Part shown: piece after piece, positions 18,523 to 29,643 of the stretch
Position numbering within the stretch: position 1 is the first letter of the stretch
Layout: every line of letters begins with the position of its first letter
Assembly: GCA_026393865.1 (NCBI GenBank)
Contig: JAPKZI010000228.1
Coordinates: forward strand, 1 to 48,593
DNA: 48,593 nucleotides
Direction: 5' to 3'
Source: Candidatus Aminicenantota bacterium
GTDB lineage: Bacteria > Acidobacteriota > Aminicenantia > Aminicenantales > UBA4085
Notes under the pieces: model-generated
The model's database searches: none
Seen by the model: only the letters and a program-made list of their open reading frames with translations
What the model was told of the DNA's origin: nothing
Program-made: the position numbers and the translations under genes

Positions 18523-21500
18523 ATGAAGATCACCGAAGTATGCGTTAAGAAGCCGGTCCTCGCTTGGATGATGATGGCCGCGACCATCGTCTTCGGGATC
18601 GTGGCCGGAACCCGGATCGGCATCAGCCAGTTCCCCGACGTGGACTTCCCCACGATTTCGGTCAACGTCTCCTGGCCGGGCGCGGCCCCCGAGGTCGTCG
18701 AGAATGACATCGTCGAGGGCTTGGAGGAAGCCCTGGTCCAGGTCGAGGGAATCAAAACCATCAGTTCCAGTGCGCGCATGGGCGGCGCCTCGATCACCCT
18801 GGAAATGGAATTGTCCCGGAACGTGGATCTGGCCCTGCAGGACGTTCAAGCCAAGGTCTCCCAGGCCCAGCGGTCTCTTCCCCGGGACCTCGATCCTCCG
18901 ACCATCTCCAAATCCAACCCGGAAGATCAGCCGATCATGATGATCTCCCTGGCCGGCGCGGTCCCGCCCCGGGTCCTGGCCGATTACATCCAATACAGTC
19001 TCAAAGAGAAACTTCAGACGATCCCCGGCATGGGCGAGATCTCGCTGATGGGCATCCAGGACCGCAACGTCCGCGTCTGGCTCGACGCGACCAAGCTCGA
19101 CGAGAAAGGCTTGACCGTCCGCGACGTGATCTCGGCCCTGCAGCGCGAACATATCGAGCTCCCCGCCGGCCGTCTGGAGACGCAGGGCCGGGAGGTCAAT
19201 GTCCGCGTCCTGGGTGAAGCGATCGATCTGGAGACCCTGCGCAAGATCGTCGTCCGAGAGACGAACGGCAGCCCCATCTACATCGGCGACGTCTCTCTCG
19301 TTGAGGACGGTTTCGATGATACGCGGCGGATTGCCCGGGTCAACGGCGTGCCGGCCCAGGGTCTATCCATAAAAAAACAGCGCGGCTCGAACGCCGTGGC
19401 CCTGGCCAAGGAGGTCCGCTCCGTCCTCGATCAGTTCCAAAAGACCCTTCCCGAAGGCATCACGGTCAATATCGCTTTCGACTCGACGAAGTTCATCGAG
19501 GAATCCGTCAAGGAAATCGAGTTCGAGATCCTCCTCTCCGTCCTTCTGACCGCCTTTGTCTGCTGGCTGTTCCTCGGCTCCTTCTCCAGCACGCTCAACG
19601 TCGTCCTGGCCATTCCCATGTCCCTCCTTGGCACGGTGGCCATCATCTATTTCCTCGGATTCACCTTCAACACGTTCACCCTTCTGGCCATGGCCCTGGC
19701 CGTCGGTATCGTCGTCGACGACGCCATCATGGTCATGGAGAATATCTTCCGCCATCGGGAAGGCGGGGAGGGGCTCGTCCAGGCCGCCCTCGGCGGGACC
19801 CAGGAGATCGCCTTCGCCGCCTTGGCCGCGACGCTGGCCGTCGTGGCCATTTTCGTTCCGGTCGTCTTCGTCAAGGGGATCATCGGCCGCTTCTTCCTCC
19901 AATTCGGCATCACCCTCTGCCTGGCCGTGCTCCTCTCGTACGTCGAGGCCGTCACCCTGGCCCCGGCCCGCTGCTCCCAGTTCCTGAGGACCTCACGGGA
20001 GGGGCGGAGCCGCATCGGACTTCTCGTCGACCGCGGCTTCCGGGGCCTGGAAGGGCTCTACTCCCGGATCCTGCGCCGGAGCTTAAAGCGGCCCGGGCTC
20101 ATCCTCATCGGGGGGCTCGTCCTCTTCGCCGGAGCCGTCGTCATCCTGACCTCGATGCCGTCCGAGTTCGTCCCTTCACAGGACTTGAGCCGGATGTCGA
20201 TCCGCGTCCAGACGGCGGCCGGGGCCGATATCACGGAGACGAGCAAGCTGATGCAAAAGGCCGAGGACATCGTCATGCGGCGGCCCGAGGTCGTCCAGAT
20301 TTTCATGAACGTCGGAATGGGGGGGGCGAGCTCGGGCAGCATGAACGTCACCCTCCTCCCCGTGAAGGAGCGGAAGCTGAGCGTGGCCGAATTGTCGACC
20401 ATCGTCCGGCGTGAGCTAAACGCCATTCCCGGCATCCGGGCCGTCATCCAAGACCTGTCCCAGCAGGGCCTCACCGCCCAGCGCGGTTTCCCCGTCGAAT
20501 TCTCCGTGCGGGGCTCGGACTGGGAGAAGCTCATCAGCCTCAGCCAGGAGATCATCGCCCAGCTCCGCGAGAGCGGGATCGTGCAGGACTTGGACTCGGA
20601 CTACCGCATCGGCCAGCCCGAGCTCCGCATCCAGCCCGATCGGGCCATGGCCTCCGATATTGGGGTCACCATCGACGAAGTCGCCACGACCTTGAACGCT
20701 CTCGTCGGCGGCGTCCGGGTGGGGAAATACAGCTCCGGAGGACGGCGCATCGATGTCCGTCTCAAACTCCTGGCCGCCCAGCGTTCCCGGCCCGAGGACA
20801 TCGCCCGGTTAAAGGTCCGGACGCGGTCCGGCCAGTTGGTCCCCCTGTCGTCACTCGTGACCTACGACGAACAGCCCGCCCTCCAGGCCATCACCCGCAA
20901 GGACCGGGAACGGGCCATCTCGATCTTCGCCAACGTCGCCTCGGGTCATTCCCAGGACGAAGCGATCCGCTATGTCGAGGACCAAGCGAAGGCCCTTCCG
21001 GTCGGATACCGCATCGTCCTCGGCGGGGCCAGCGTCGCTTTCCGCGAGTCGATGAGCAGCCTGCTGTTCGCCATGCTCCTGGGCATCGGCATCGCCTATA
21101 TGATTCTGGCATCGCAATTCAACTCCTACAAAGACCCGGTGACCATCATCACCATCTTGCCCTTGTCCATCGCCGGGGCCGCGCTCGCCCTTCTGCTCAC
21201 CCATCAGACGCTGAACATCTTCAGCATGATCGGGCTTCTCCTGCTCATGGGCATCGTCAAGAAGAATTCGATCATCCTGGTCGACTACGCCAACGCCTTC
21301 AAAGCCAAGGGGTTCAACGCCCGGGACTCGATGCAGCAGGCCGGCCCCATCCGGCTTCGTCCCATCCTCATGACGGCCACGGCGACCATGATGGCCGCCA
21401 TCCCCCCGGCCCTCGGGCTGGGATCTGGATCGGAGATCCGCGTGCCCATGGCCATCGGCGTCATCGGGGGGCTCATCCTTTCGACGATCCTCAGCCTGGT

Positions 21501-21600
21501 GGTCGTGCCCGCGTTCTACGTCATCGCCGACAACCTGAGCCGGAAGAAGAGGCCCGAGAAAGCGGCGGTGGGGGAGACCGTCGAAAAGCCGGCCTTCTAA
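18523..21600 (+). CDS. RND efflux inner-membrane transporter (HAE1/AcrB-like)
   Basis: 1025 aa; SQFPDVDFPTISVNVSWPGAAPEVVE; FTLLAMALAVGIVVDDAIMVMENIFRH. Confidence 0.94.
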   Translation: MKITEVCVKKPVLAWMMMAATIVFGIVAGTRIGISQFPDVDFPTISVNVSWPGAAPEVVENDIVEGLEEALVQVEGIKTISSSARMGGASITLEMELSRNVDLALQDVQAKVSQAQRSLPRDLDPPTISKSNPEDQPIMMISLAGAVPPRVLADYIQYSLKEKLQTIPGMGEISLMGIQDRNVRVWLDATKLDEKGLTVRDVISALQREHIELPAGRLETQGREVNVRVLGEAIDLETLRKIVVRETNGSPIYIGDVSLVEDGFDDTRRIARVNGVPAQGLSIKKQRGSNAVALAKEVRSVLDQFQKTLPEGITVNIAFDSTKFIEESVKEIEFEILLSVLLTAFVCWLFLGSFSSTLNVVLAIPMSLLGTVAIIYFLGFTFNTFTLLAMALAVGIVVDDAIMVMENIFRHREGGEGLVQAALGGTQEIAFAALAATLAVVAIFVPVVFVKGIIGRFFLQFGITLCLAVLLSYVEAVTLAPARCSQFLRTSREGRSRIGLLVDRGFRGLEGLYSRILRRSLKRPGLILIGGLVLFAGAVVILTSMPSEFVPSQDLSRMSIRVQTAAGADITETSKLMQKAEDIVMRRPEVVQIFMNVGMGGASSGSMNVTLLPVKERKLSVAELSTIVRRELNAIPGIRAVIQDLSQQGLTAQRGFPVEFSVRGSDWEKLISLSQEIIAQLRESGIVQDLDSDYRIGQPELRIQPDRAMASDIGVTIDEVATTLNALVGGVRVGKYSSGGRRIDVRLKLLAAQRSRPEDIARLKVRTRSGQLVPLSSLVTYDEQPALQAITRKDRERAISIFANVASGHSQDEAIRYVEDQAKALPVGYRIVLGGASVAFRESMSSLLFAMLLGIGIAYMILASQFNSYKDPVTIITILPLSIAGAALALLLTHQTLNIFSMIGLLLLMGIVKKNSIILVDYANAFKAKGFNARDSMQQAGPIRLRPILMTATATMMAAIPPALGLGSGSEIRVPMAIGVIGGLILSTILSLVVVPAFYVIADNLSRKKRPEKAAVGETVEKPAF

Positions 21601-21621
21601 GAGACTGAAAATTCAAAAAAA

Positions 21622-21646
21622 AGGACGGGCCCGTCCGGACCCGTCC
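21622..21646. terminator. Bidirectional terminator-like hairpin between convergent operons
   Basis: GGACGGG-9 nt-CCCGTCC-type hairpin flanked by an A-run (AAAAAAAA) on the left. Confidence 0.6.
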
Positions 21647-21665
21647 CCTATGTTCCGCTGGATGA

Positions 21666-23255
21666 TCAGTTCGAGATGATATCCGCGATCTTGATGTTCC
21701 GTTTTTCCAGAATCACGCCGGTCGACCGATCGAGGGCGACCTGGGCCAGATTGTAGCTGACGATGGCCGCCAGTTCCAAGATGCGGGCGCTGGTCAGGTC
21801 ACGCTGGTACTGGAGGACGAAATAGTTCGTGCTCTGACCGATCCGGAGCTTTTCTTCCTCGGCCTGGAGTTTCCGCTCGGCCAGTTCCCGGGCGGTCTTG
21901 TAGGCTTGGACCTGTTTATACGTCGTCTGGAGGGAGCGGACTGCGTTCCGGATCTCCAAGACCACCTGTTTCTGCTGGTTCTCCAAGTTCAACAGGGCTT
22001 GATCCATGTTGAGCCTGGCTTGGGCCAGATTGGCCCGGGAGATGACGTTGCTCAGAGGGACGCTCAAGTTCAGCCGGATGGACCAGTTCTTGTATTTGAA
22101 GGCGAAGGCGTCACTCATGGCCCCAGATGCCCCTCCGGGGATGGTGCCGAGGACGATCCCGTTGAGCGGATTGCCGTCGTAAAGGATCTGCGTCCCCGAG
22201 ACACCGGGGCTTGAATAGGAGGCGGTCAAGCTCAGGCTCGGCAGGGTCTGGTTCTTGGTGTAGTTGAGGCTCAGCTCCTGGCTCTTGAGGCCGATCTGGC
22301 TGATTTTCAGGTCGGTCCGTTTCTGCATGGCCAGCATCAAGGCCTGGTCCAGGTCCGCTTTCGTCTCTTCGAGCAGGGGCTTGTCCAGGGGGAGGATCGC
22401 GGTGAGTCCTTTTTCCTCGTCTTCGGTCAGATTAAGGAGCATCTTCAGGTTGTCTTCGTTATTATTCACCGAGGCTTCGGCCGCCAGGATGCTCGCTTCA
22501 CGGGAGGCGACCTCTGATTGAGCGCTGAGAAGGTCCAGGGGGGAGAGGGTCCCGATCTCGACCGAGAGCTGGTTCTTGGCCAGGAAATCCTTGGACAGCT
22601 GGAGGGACATCCGCTGGACGTTGAGGTTCTCGATACTCTGGACAAGCTGCCAATAGGCGCTGGTGACGGTATAGACCATATCCTGGACGGTTTTGATGAA
22701 AGAGGTCTCGGAGACGTCGAGATTGTTCCGGGCGACCAGGATGCTATAATTGGAGATCTTGTAGCCGAATCCCTGTAGCAGCGGCTGGGTAAAGTTGAAA
22801 CTCAGCGTCGCCTGATAGCGGGGATTGATCGTCTGGCCTCTCGATGTGGAATCCGTCTTGTTGCCGTTGAGCGAGATCTGGGCGTTTCCGCCGAAGGGGA
22901 CCTGCTGGGTGATCGAGCTGGAATACTGGCCGCTGAGCGTGACGACATTGCCCGTCGCCGCGTCGAGCCATGAATAGGAGGCGTTGCGGCTGGCGGAATT
23001 GGTGTAATTGAACGAAAGCGACGGGTAGTATTTTTCGCCGGCCTGTTTCAGCGACATCTCGGACAATTGCGGCGATAGGACGGAGGCCTGGAGACTGACG
23101 TTCTTCTGCAGCACCCGGGCGATGCATTCGTCCAGAGTCAGCGAGAGCGTTTTCCCTTGAGCGGGCGGCGGCGTCTGTTGGGCGCCCAGGACGAGGGGCC
23201 CGGCGAGAGCCGCGATGAGTATGGCTAGAACTAGGAATCTCTTCGACATGATCAA
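21666..23255 (-). CDS. TolC family outer membrane protein
   Basis: Signal peptide; LSLTLDECIARVLQKNVSLQ; OEP repeats; follows MacB-like genes. Confidence 0.88.
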   Translation of the reverse strand: MIMSKRFLVLAILIAALAGPLVLGAQQTPPPAQGKTLSLTLDECIARVLQKNVSLQASVLSPQLSEMSLKQAGEKYYPSLSFNYTNSASRNASYSWLDAATGNVVTLSGQYSSSITQQVPFGGNAQISLNGNKTDSTSRGQTINPRYQATLSFNFTQPLLQGFGYKISNYSILVARNNLDVSETSFIKTVQDMVYTVTSAYWQLVQSIENLNVQRMSLQLSKDFLAKNQLSVEIGTLSPLDLLSAQSEVASREASILAAEASVNNNEDNLKMLLNLTEDEEKGLTAILPLDKPLLEETKADLDQALMLAMQKRTDLKISQIGLKSQELSLNYTKNQTLPSLSLTASYSSPGVSGTQILYDGNPLNGIVLGTIPGGASGAMSDAFAFKYKNWSIRLNLSVPLSNVISRANLAQARLNMDQALLNLENQQKQVVLEIRNAVRSLQTTYKQVQAYKTARELAERKLQAEEEKLRIGQSTNYFVLQYQRDLTSARILELAAIVSYNLAQVALDRSTGVILEKRNIKIADIISN

Positions 23256-23264
23256 ATCTCCTTC

Positions 23265-24488
<1,224 letters not shown>

Positions 24489-24498
24489 GTGGGTCTCC

Positions 24499-25188
<690 letters not shown>

Positions 25189-25212
25189 TTGTTCTCCCAA
25201 GAAAAAAAGGGT

Positions 25213-26628
25213 TTACCGACCACCGCCGCCCATCATCCGCATCATCTGCTGCGGATTGCCTTGCTGCTGCGTCGTAGCGAGCGGCGTTTCCAGGCCGATG
25301 ATGATCTTCAGTCCTTCCTTCAATTCGCTGCGGGTGACCTCGGAATAGGTGTTGTCGGTGAGGCCGGTCCGGATGGCGTAGGGCTTGATTTTGCCCTGGT
25401 CATCGAGCACCCAGACTGTTCCGCCCTGGCGGGGCCGGTTCCTCATCTGTTCGATCCGGGCCAGCATCTCAGGGGTGAGCTGCTGGCCTTCGCCCATCTG
25501 GAAGCCGCCGCTCCGCTGTCCGCCTTGGCCGCGCTGACTGTCACCGCCCTGCCCCCGCTGGCCGGTCTGGCTCTGGCTGGCTTCGGTTTTCTGGCCGGGC
25601 TGGCCTTGGCCCCGCTGCCCACCGCCGATTCCCGCGTCAGCCAAAATCTTCTGCACCTCGGGCTGGGGGAGGGGAGGGGTGAACCGCATGGCGGCGTTGG
25701 GGATCTTCAAGACGCCCTTGGCCTCGCCGGTGATGATCTGGACCGTGGCCGTCATGCCGGGCATGAGCTTGAGGTCGGGGTTCTGGGCATCCACGATCGT
25801 GGCATAGGTCACGACGTTCTGGACGGTCTGCGGCGAATAGCGAACCTGCCGGACGGTGCCGAGGAACGTCTCGCCCTGGTACGCGGACACGGTGAAGCGG
25901 ACCTTCTGGCCTTCCTTGACCTTGCCGATGTCGGTCTCGTCGATGTCGCACTGGAGCTGCATCTTGGTCAGGTCGCTGGCGAGCTTGAACAACAGAGGCG
26001 CCTGATAGCTGGCCGCCACGGTCTGGCCGATATTGACGTTCCGCGAGATCACGACGCCGTCGATCGGCGAGCGGATGATGGCATAGGACAGGTCGACCTT
26101 GCTCGAATTGAGGGAGGAGTTGGCCTGGGACAGCGCCGATTCGGACGAGACCACGTTCGCCTTGGCATTCAAGTAGTTGCTCTCAGCGGTCTCCATTTCC
26201 TCGATCGAGATCTGGCTCTTGGCGAACAGCTCCTTGGAGCGGTTGAACTTCTTCAGCGAGTTATCGAGAGCCAATTTGGCCTGGTCTAAAGAGGCCACTC
26301 TGCTTTTATAGCTCGATTCGGCCTGGTCCACTTTCGCGTTCAGAAGTTCCAGATCGAGCTGGGCCAGAATCTGACCTTTCTTCACTTTGCTGTTGAAGTC
26401 GGCGCCGAGGATGGTGATCTTGCCCGAAACCTGGCTTCCGACGTCGACGGTATCGACCGGATTGAGCGAACCGGAGGTCGTCACCATGGATTCGAGGTCG
26501 CCCTTGGCCAGGACTTCCGTCCGGTATTTGACTTGAGCGGTCTTCCCCTTCTTAATAAGGGTGTAACCCAGGATGGCTCCCACGAGGACCACCAGGATCA
26601 CCGCTCCGACGACTACTTTCTTTTTCAT
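25213..26628 (-). CDS. MacA/HlyD family periplasmic adaptor with Gly/Gln-rich insert
   Basis: VTTSGSLNPVDTVDVGSQVSGKI; coiled-coil hairpin; insert GGGQRGQGQPGQKTEASQSQTGQRGQGGDSQRGQGGQRSGG. Confidence 0.9.
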   Translation of the reverse strand: MKKKVVVGAVILVVLVGAILGYTLIKKGKTAQVKYRTEVLAKGDLESMVTTSGSLNPVDTVDVGSQVSGKITILGADFNSKVKKGQILAQLDLELLNAKVDQAESSYKSRVASLDQAKLALDNSLKKFNRSKELFAKSQISIEEMETAESNYLNAKANVVSSESALSQANSSLNSSKVDLSYAIIRSPIDGVVISRNVNIGQTVAASYQAPLLFKLASDLTKMQLQCDIDETDIGKVKEGQKVRFTVSAYQGETFLGTVRQVRYSPQTVQNVVTYATIVDAQNPDLKLMPGMTATVQIITGEAKGVLKIPNAAMRFTPPLPQPEVQKILADAGIGGGQRGQGQPGQKTEASQSQTGQRGQGGDSQRGQGGQRSGGFQMGEGQQLTPEMLARIEQMRNRPRQGGTVWVLDDQGKIKPYAIRTGLTDNTYSEVTRSELKEGLKIIIGLETPLATTQQQGNPQQMMRMMGGGGR

Positions 26629-27067
26629 TGCCGTTCTCCTTTTTTGGATTTCTATTTCTTTGGGACTCGTTCTGTTTATCCCGTTTTTCGTTTTCTTTGC
26701 GGCGTTCTTCCCTCGCCTTCTGGATCATGGCTTCGTTCTTGGCTCGTTGCTCGGGGGTCAGGATGGCGTCGATCTCCTTTTTCATCTCGTCCCGCATCTC
26801 CCCGATGTGCTTGAATTGGTCGGACCGCAATTCCTTGATCCGGCCGTCGGTCTTCTTGAAGATCTCCCTGATCTTCTCCTGCTGCTCGGCGGTCAAGCCG
26901 AGGTCCTTGGCCCAGCGGTCATGCGATGGGTATCGCTCCGTGTTGACCGGCCGGCGCATCTGGGGCCTCTTGGCGAACCACCAGCGCTCGCCCATAACCC
27001 CGCCGACGACCCCGGCGGCGAAGACCAGGACAAGGGTCAGGATGATCCAAGGCGTGGATTTCTTCAT
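26552..27067 (-). CDS. CpxP/Spy-like periplasmic protein (heavy-metal-resistance-like LTxxQ protein)
   Basis: One N-terminal TM, then LTAEQQEKIREIFKKTDGRIKELRSDQFKHIGEMRDEMKKEIDAILTPEQRAKNEAMI; start trimmed to MKKSTPW. Confidence 0.75.
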   Translation of the reverse strand: MKKSTPWIILTLVLVFAAGVVGGVMGERWWFAKRPQMRRPVNTERYPSHDRWAKDLGLTAEQQEKIREIFKKTDGRIKELRSDQFKHIGEMRDEMKKEIDAILTPEQRAKNEAMIQKAREERRKENEKRDKQNESQRNRNPKKENGNEKESSRRSGDPGGPRGSHPGLHPY

Positions 27068-27555
27068 GGCGCGTATCTCCGGCTGGGAAGCTGCTCGTTC
27101 CCGGCGAACATGATCATCATGCTCTTGTTCTCGATCTTCTGTTCCTCGAACAGGGTGTTGGTCTCCGCCAGGGGATTGACATTCCGCAGGAGGAGCGCCT
27201 CGGGCTGGCTCATCTCCTCGTCGATGGCCGGGCTGAGAAAGGCGATCGCCCCGATGAAGAAGCCGATGAGGAGCAGGGAGACCGGAATGGCCCGCCGGCT
27301 CCATCTCAGCCAGACCGTCCAGGGCTCCTGGCGTTCCTCCTCGCGGATCCGGGCGTCCAAGCGCGGCCAGAAATAGGGAAGAGGCTCGACCTCTCCGCCT
27401 TCCCTCAAGCGGCCGAGGATGGTTCCGTAATCCCGCCGCAGTTTCGCGCACCGCGCGCAACCGCCGGCATGGTCGTCAAGGTCCTTCCTCCGCCCGGCCG
27501 GCAAGGCGCCGTCCAGAGACCGGAGAATCCATTTTCGAGCTTCCTTACACCTCAT
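27064..27555 (-). CDS. Putative anti-sigma factor with zinc-finger-like N-terminus
   Basis: CKEARKWILRSLDGALPAGRRKDLDDHAGGCARCAKLRRDY (H-x3-C-x2-C), one TM helix, overlaps an ECF sigma gene. Confidence 0.8.
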   Translation of the reverse strand: MRCKEARKWILRSLDGALPAGRRKDLDDHAGGCARCAKLRRDYGTILGRLREGGEVEPLPYFWPRLDARIREEERQEPWTVWLRWSRRAIPVSLLLIGFFIGAIAFLSPAIDEEMSQPEALLLRNVNPLAETNTLFEEQKIENKSMMIMFAGNEQLPSRRYAP

Positions 27556-28120
27556 ATGCCCCTCCTTCTCCGCCCAGATAAGGCGTCATTTTTTTCCGGA
27601 GCAGCTTACGGGCCCGGTGCAGCCGCGAATCCACGGTCCCGGGGGAGATCTTCAAGACCCGAGTGATCTCCTCATAGGAAAACCCTTTGACCTCCCGGAG
27701 CGTCAGGATCATCTGGTATTTCTGGGGAAGAGTCGCCAGAACCCCGAAGACGATCTTCTTTTTCAGATCGTCGGCCTGTCTCTGCTCCCGCTCTTTGACC
27801 TGGTCGTCCATGGCCAGCGGGATGTTCTCGAACTCTTCCAAAGAGACTTCTTTTCTCCGGGACACCTTTCTTAAATGGTCCTTGATATGATTGACGGCGA
27901 TCCTGTAGAGCCAGGTGCCAAACTCGGACTTGAAATGGAATTTCGACAGGGAGAAATAGACCTTGACGAAGATCTCCTGGGCCAGGTCGTCGGCCGCGCC
28001 CCGATCCTGAACGAAGCTGTAGGCGAGATGGAACACTTTCTTTTCATACCTTTTGACGATGGCCTCGAAGGCTTCGTGACCGCCGCGCTGGGCCTCTTCG
28101 ATGAGCGCCTTGTCTTCCAT
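27545..28120 (-). CDS. ECF RNA polymerase sigma factor
   Basis: Sigma70 r2 (DDLAQEIFVKVYFSLSKFHFKSEFGTWLYRIAVNHIKDHLRK) and r4 (LPQKYQMILTLREVKGFSYEEITRVLKISPGTVDSRLHRARKLLRKKM). Confidence 0.95.
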   Translation of the reverse strand: MEDKALIEEAQRGGHEAFEAIVKRYEKKVFHLAYSFVQDRGAADDLAQEIFVKVYFSLSKFHFKSEFGTWLYRIAVNHIKDHLRKVSRRKEVSLEEFENIPLAMDDQVKEREQRQADDLKKKIVFGVLATLPQKYQMILTLREVKGFSYEEITRVLKISPGTVDSRLHRARKLLRKKMTPYLGGEGGAYEV

Positions 28121-28317
28121 AAATGAACACTGCCTTCGACCTCCGTCACCTTTTAGACGCAGGTCGCTCCAAATTCTTCCCTTTCCTCTTGATTTTAAAT
28201 ATAACCCGCCTCGAGGTCCCTCGGTTTCACAGGGCCCCTTGGCCCCCTCAGAAAGCGGAGATTATACCAGAATCGACCCCGGCCTGATAGGACGAAATCC
28301 CCCCAAAAAAGAGAAAT

Positions 28318-28357
28318 CCCCCTCGCTCTCCCGGAGGGGGGGGAGTGGACGAGGGGG
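28318..28357. terminator. GC-rich hairpin, possible terminator of the 28410-28802 gene
   Basis: CCCCCTCG ... CGAGGGGG with internal CTCTCC/GGGGAG complementarity. Confidence 0.45.
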
Positions 28358-28409
28358 ACTCTCGCGGTTAAGGACAGATCAAGAAAGACGCGTTTACGCT
28401 GGAAGTTCC

Positions 28410-28802
28410 TTACTTCTTGACGGCCTTCCATTCCTGGGTCATGGTTTGTTCGCCCATGCCCATTTCCGACTTGCCGGCCATGTTCTTGTCGTCGGCGATC
28501 GTGCCCTTGTAGGTCGTGGTGAACTCGCCGCGCTGGGTGGTCCGGGTGATCTTCCACTCGATGTCGTTGCCCTTGACCGTGCCTTCGCCCTTGACTTCCG
28601 TAGGCTCGGCGCCCTGCCGGCCGGGCATCATCATGGACACCGCCAACTTTTCGCCGTCCTGCTTGAAGGTGATGTCGTTCTTCCGTTCGCCGCGCTGGCT
28701 GACCGTGGTCATTTCCCAGGTGCCCGTCACGTTGACGGCGGCGGCCAGGACCAGGATGCCCGTGGTCAATAAAGCCAACATAAGAATCAAGCTCTTTTTC
28801 AT
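28410..28802 (-). CDS. Small exported protein of unknown function (lipocalin-like beta-strand pattern)
   Basis: Signal peptide MKKSLILMLALLTTGILVLAAA followed by VTGTWEMTTVSQRG..DITFKQDGEKLAVSM..; strand-rich. Confidence 0.65.
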   Translation of the reverse strand: MKKSLILMLALLTTGILVLAAAVNVTGTWEMTTVSQRGERKNDITFKQDGEKLAVSMMMPGRQGAEPTEVKGEGTVKGNDIEWKITRTTQRGEFTTTYKGTIADDKNMAGKSEMGMGEQTMTQEWKAVKK

Positions 28803-28953
28803 AAAAACCTCCTTTTAAGAATTGAGCTTCAATACGTCTGCGCGCGTGGTTATCCACGCACATCATTTAGACGTATCCGGGAAAAAAATCTTCCCATTCG
28901 TTTACAGTTAGATTAGACAGAGCCGGCGGGAAAACCTTTGCCTCAACTGTAAC

Positions 28954-29529
28954 TTATTTAGATTCTTCATATTCCAGAGGAGTGTCCATGTCCCTGAGGA
29001 TCCCGGCGTCCCCGCTTTCGACACGGCAAACATCCTCGAAGTGCCTGGATAAAAGCTCCCTCAGGCCGACCGCCGAATTCAAGCTCTCGATCTCCTCTCT
29101 GTACTTGAGATCGATCAGAAGAGGATGCCCGCCGGCCTTTCCGTAGACCGGCAGGACGAGCCCCCGGCCGGTCGTTTTAAAAGCGTGAATGACCCGATCG
29201 ATCGTTTCGGGGGTGATCCAGGGCTGGTCGCCGAGACAGATCAAGGCGGCCCCGGCATCCGGGGGCAGATGCCGGATCCCCCATCGGACGGACGACAACA
29301 TTCCCTCCCGAAAGTCCGGATTCACGGTCAGGCTGACGGGGAATCTCTTGAGGAGGGGCTCGAGGCGATCGTGGACCGCGCCGAGGACGACAAGCGTCCG
29401 GTCCGCGGCCGAGGCGAGGATGTGTTCGAGGGCGGTCTCTATGACGGTCGTCCGGCCGAAGGGAAGGAGCTGTTTCGGCGTTCCCATCCGCTTCGATTCG
29501 CCCGCGGCGAGAAGGAGAGCCCAGATCAT
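28954..29529 (-). CDS. Molybdenum cofactor cytidylyl/guanylyltransferase-like nucleotidyltransferase (MocA/MobA family)
   Basis: LLAAGESKRMGTPKQLLPFGRTTVIETALEHIL; ICLGDQPWITPETIDRVI; GGHPLLID. Confidence 0.88.
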   Translation of the reverse strand: MIWALLLAAGESKRMGTPKQLLPFGRTTVIETALEHILASAADRTLVVLGAVHDRLEPLLKRFPVSLTVNPDFREGMLSSVRWGIRHLPPDAGAALICLGDQPWITPETIDRVIHAFKTTGRGLVLPVYGKAGGHPLLIDLKYREEIESLNSAVGLRELLSRHFEDVCRVESGDAGILRDMDTPLEYEESK

Positions 29530-29590
29530 CTTGATCCCTTTAACATCGGCTGTCGGATATATAGCGCGGCTTGGCCTGCTTACAGCACGC

Positions 29591-29643
29591 CCCGAGAAAT
29601 TCTCGGGACACGATACCGAATTCAGAAATTCGGTTCATGTCCC
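29591..29643. repeat. REP-like double hairpin
   Basis: CCCGAGA-aat-TCTCGGG, then GGGACA-cgat-ACCGAATT-caga-AATTCGGT-tca-TGTCCC. Confidence 0.6.

Noticed and set aside
25400-25650. Tandem DNA repeat/CRISPR-like array in the Gly/Gln-rich stretch
   Set aside because: It is codon-level low complexity inside an intact MacA-like reading frame; no regular repeat-spacer spacing.
28844-28859. DnaA box (TTATCCACG) upstream of the 28410-28802 gene
   Set aside because: Isolated, and part of a GCGTGG-ttat-CCACGC hairpin; no supporting boxes.
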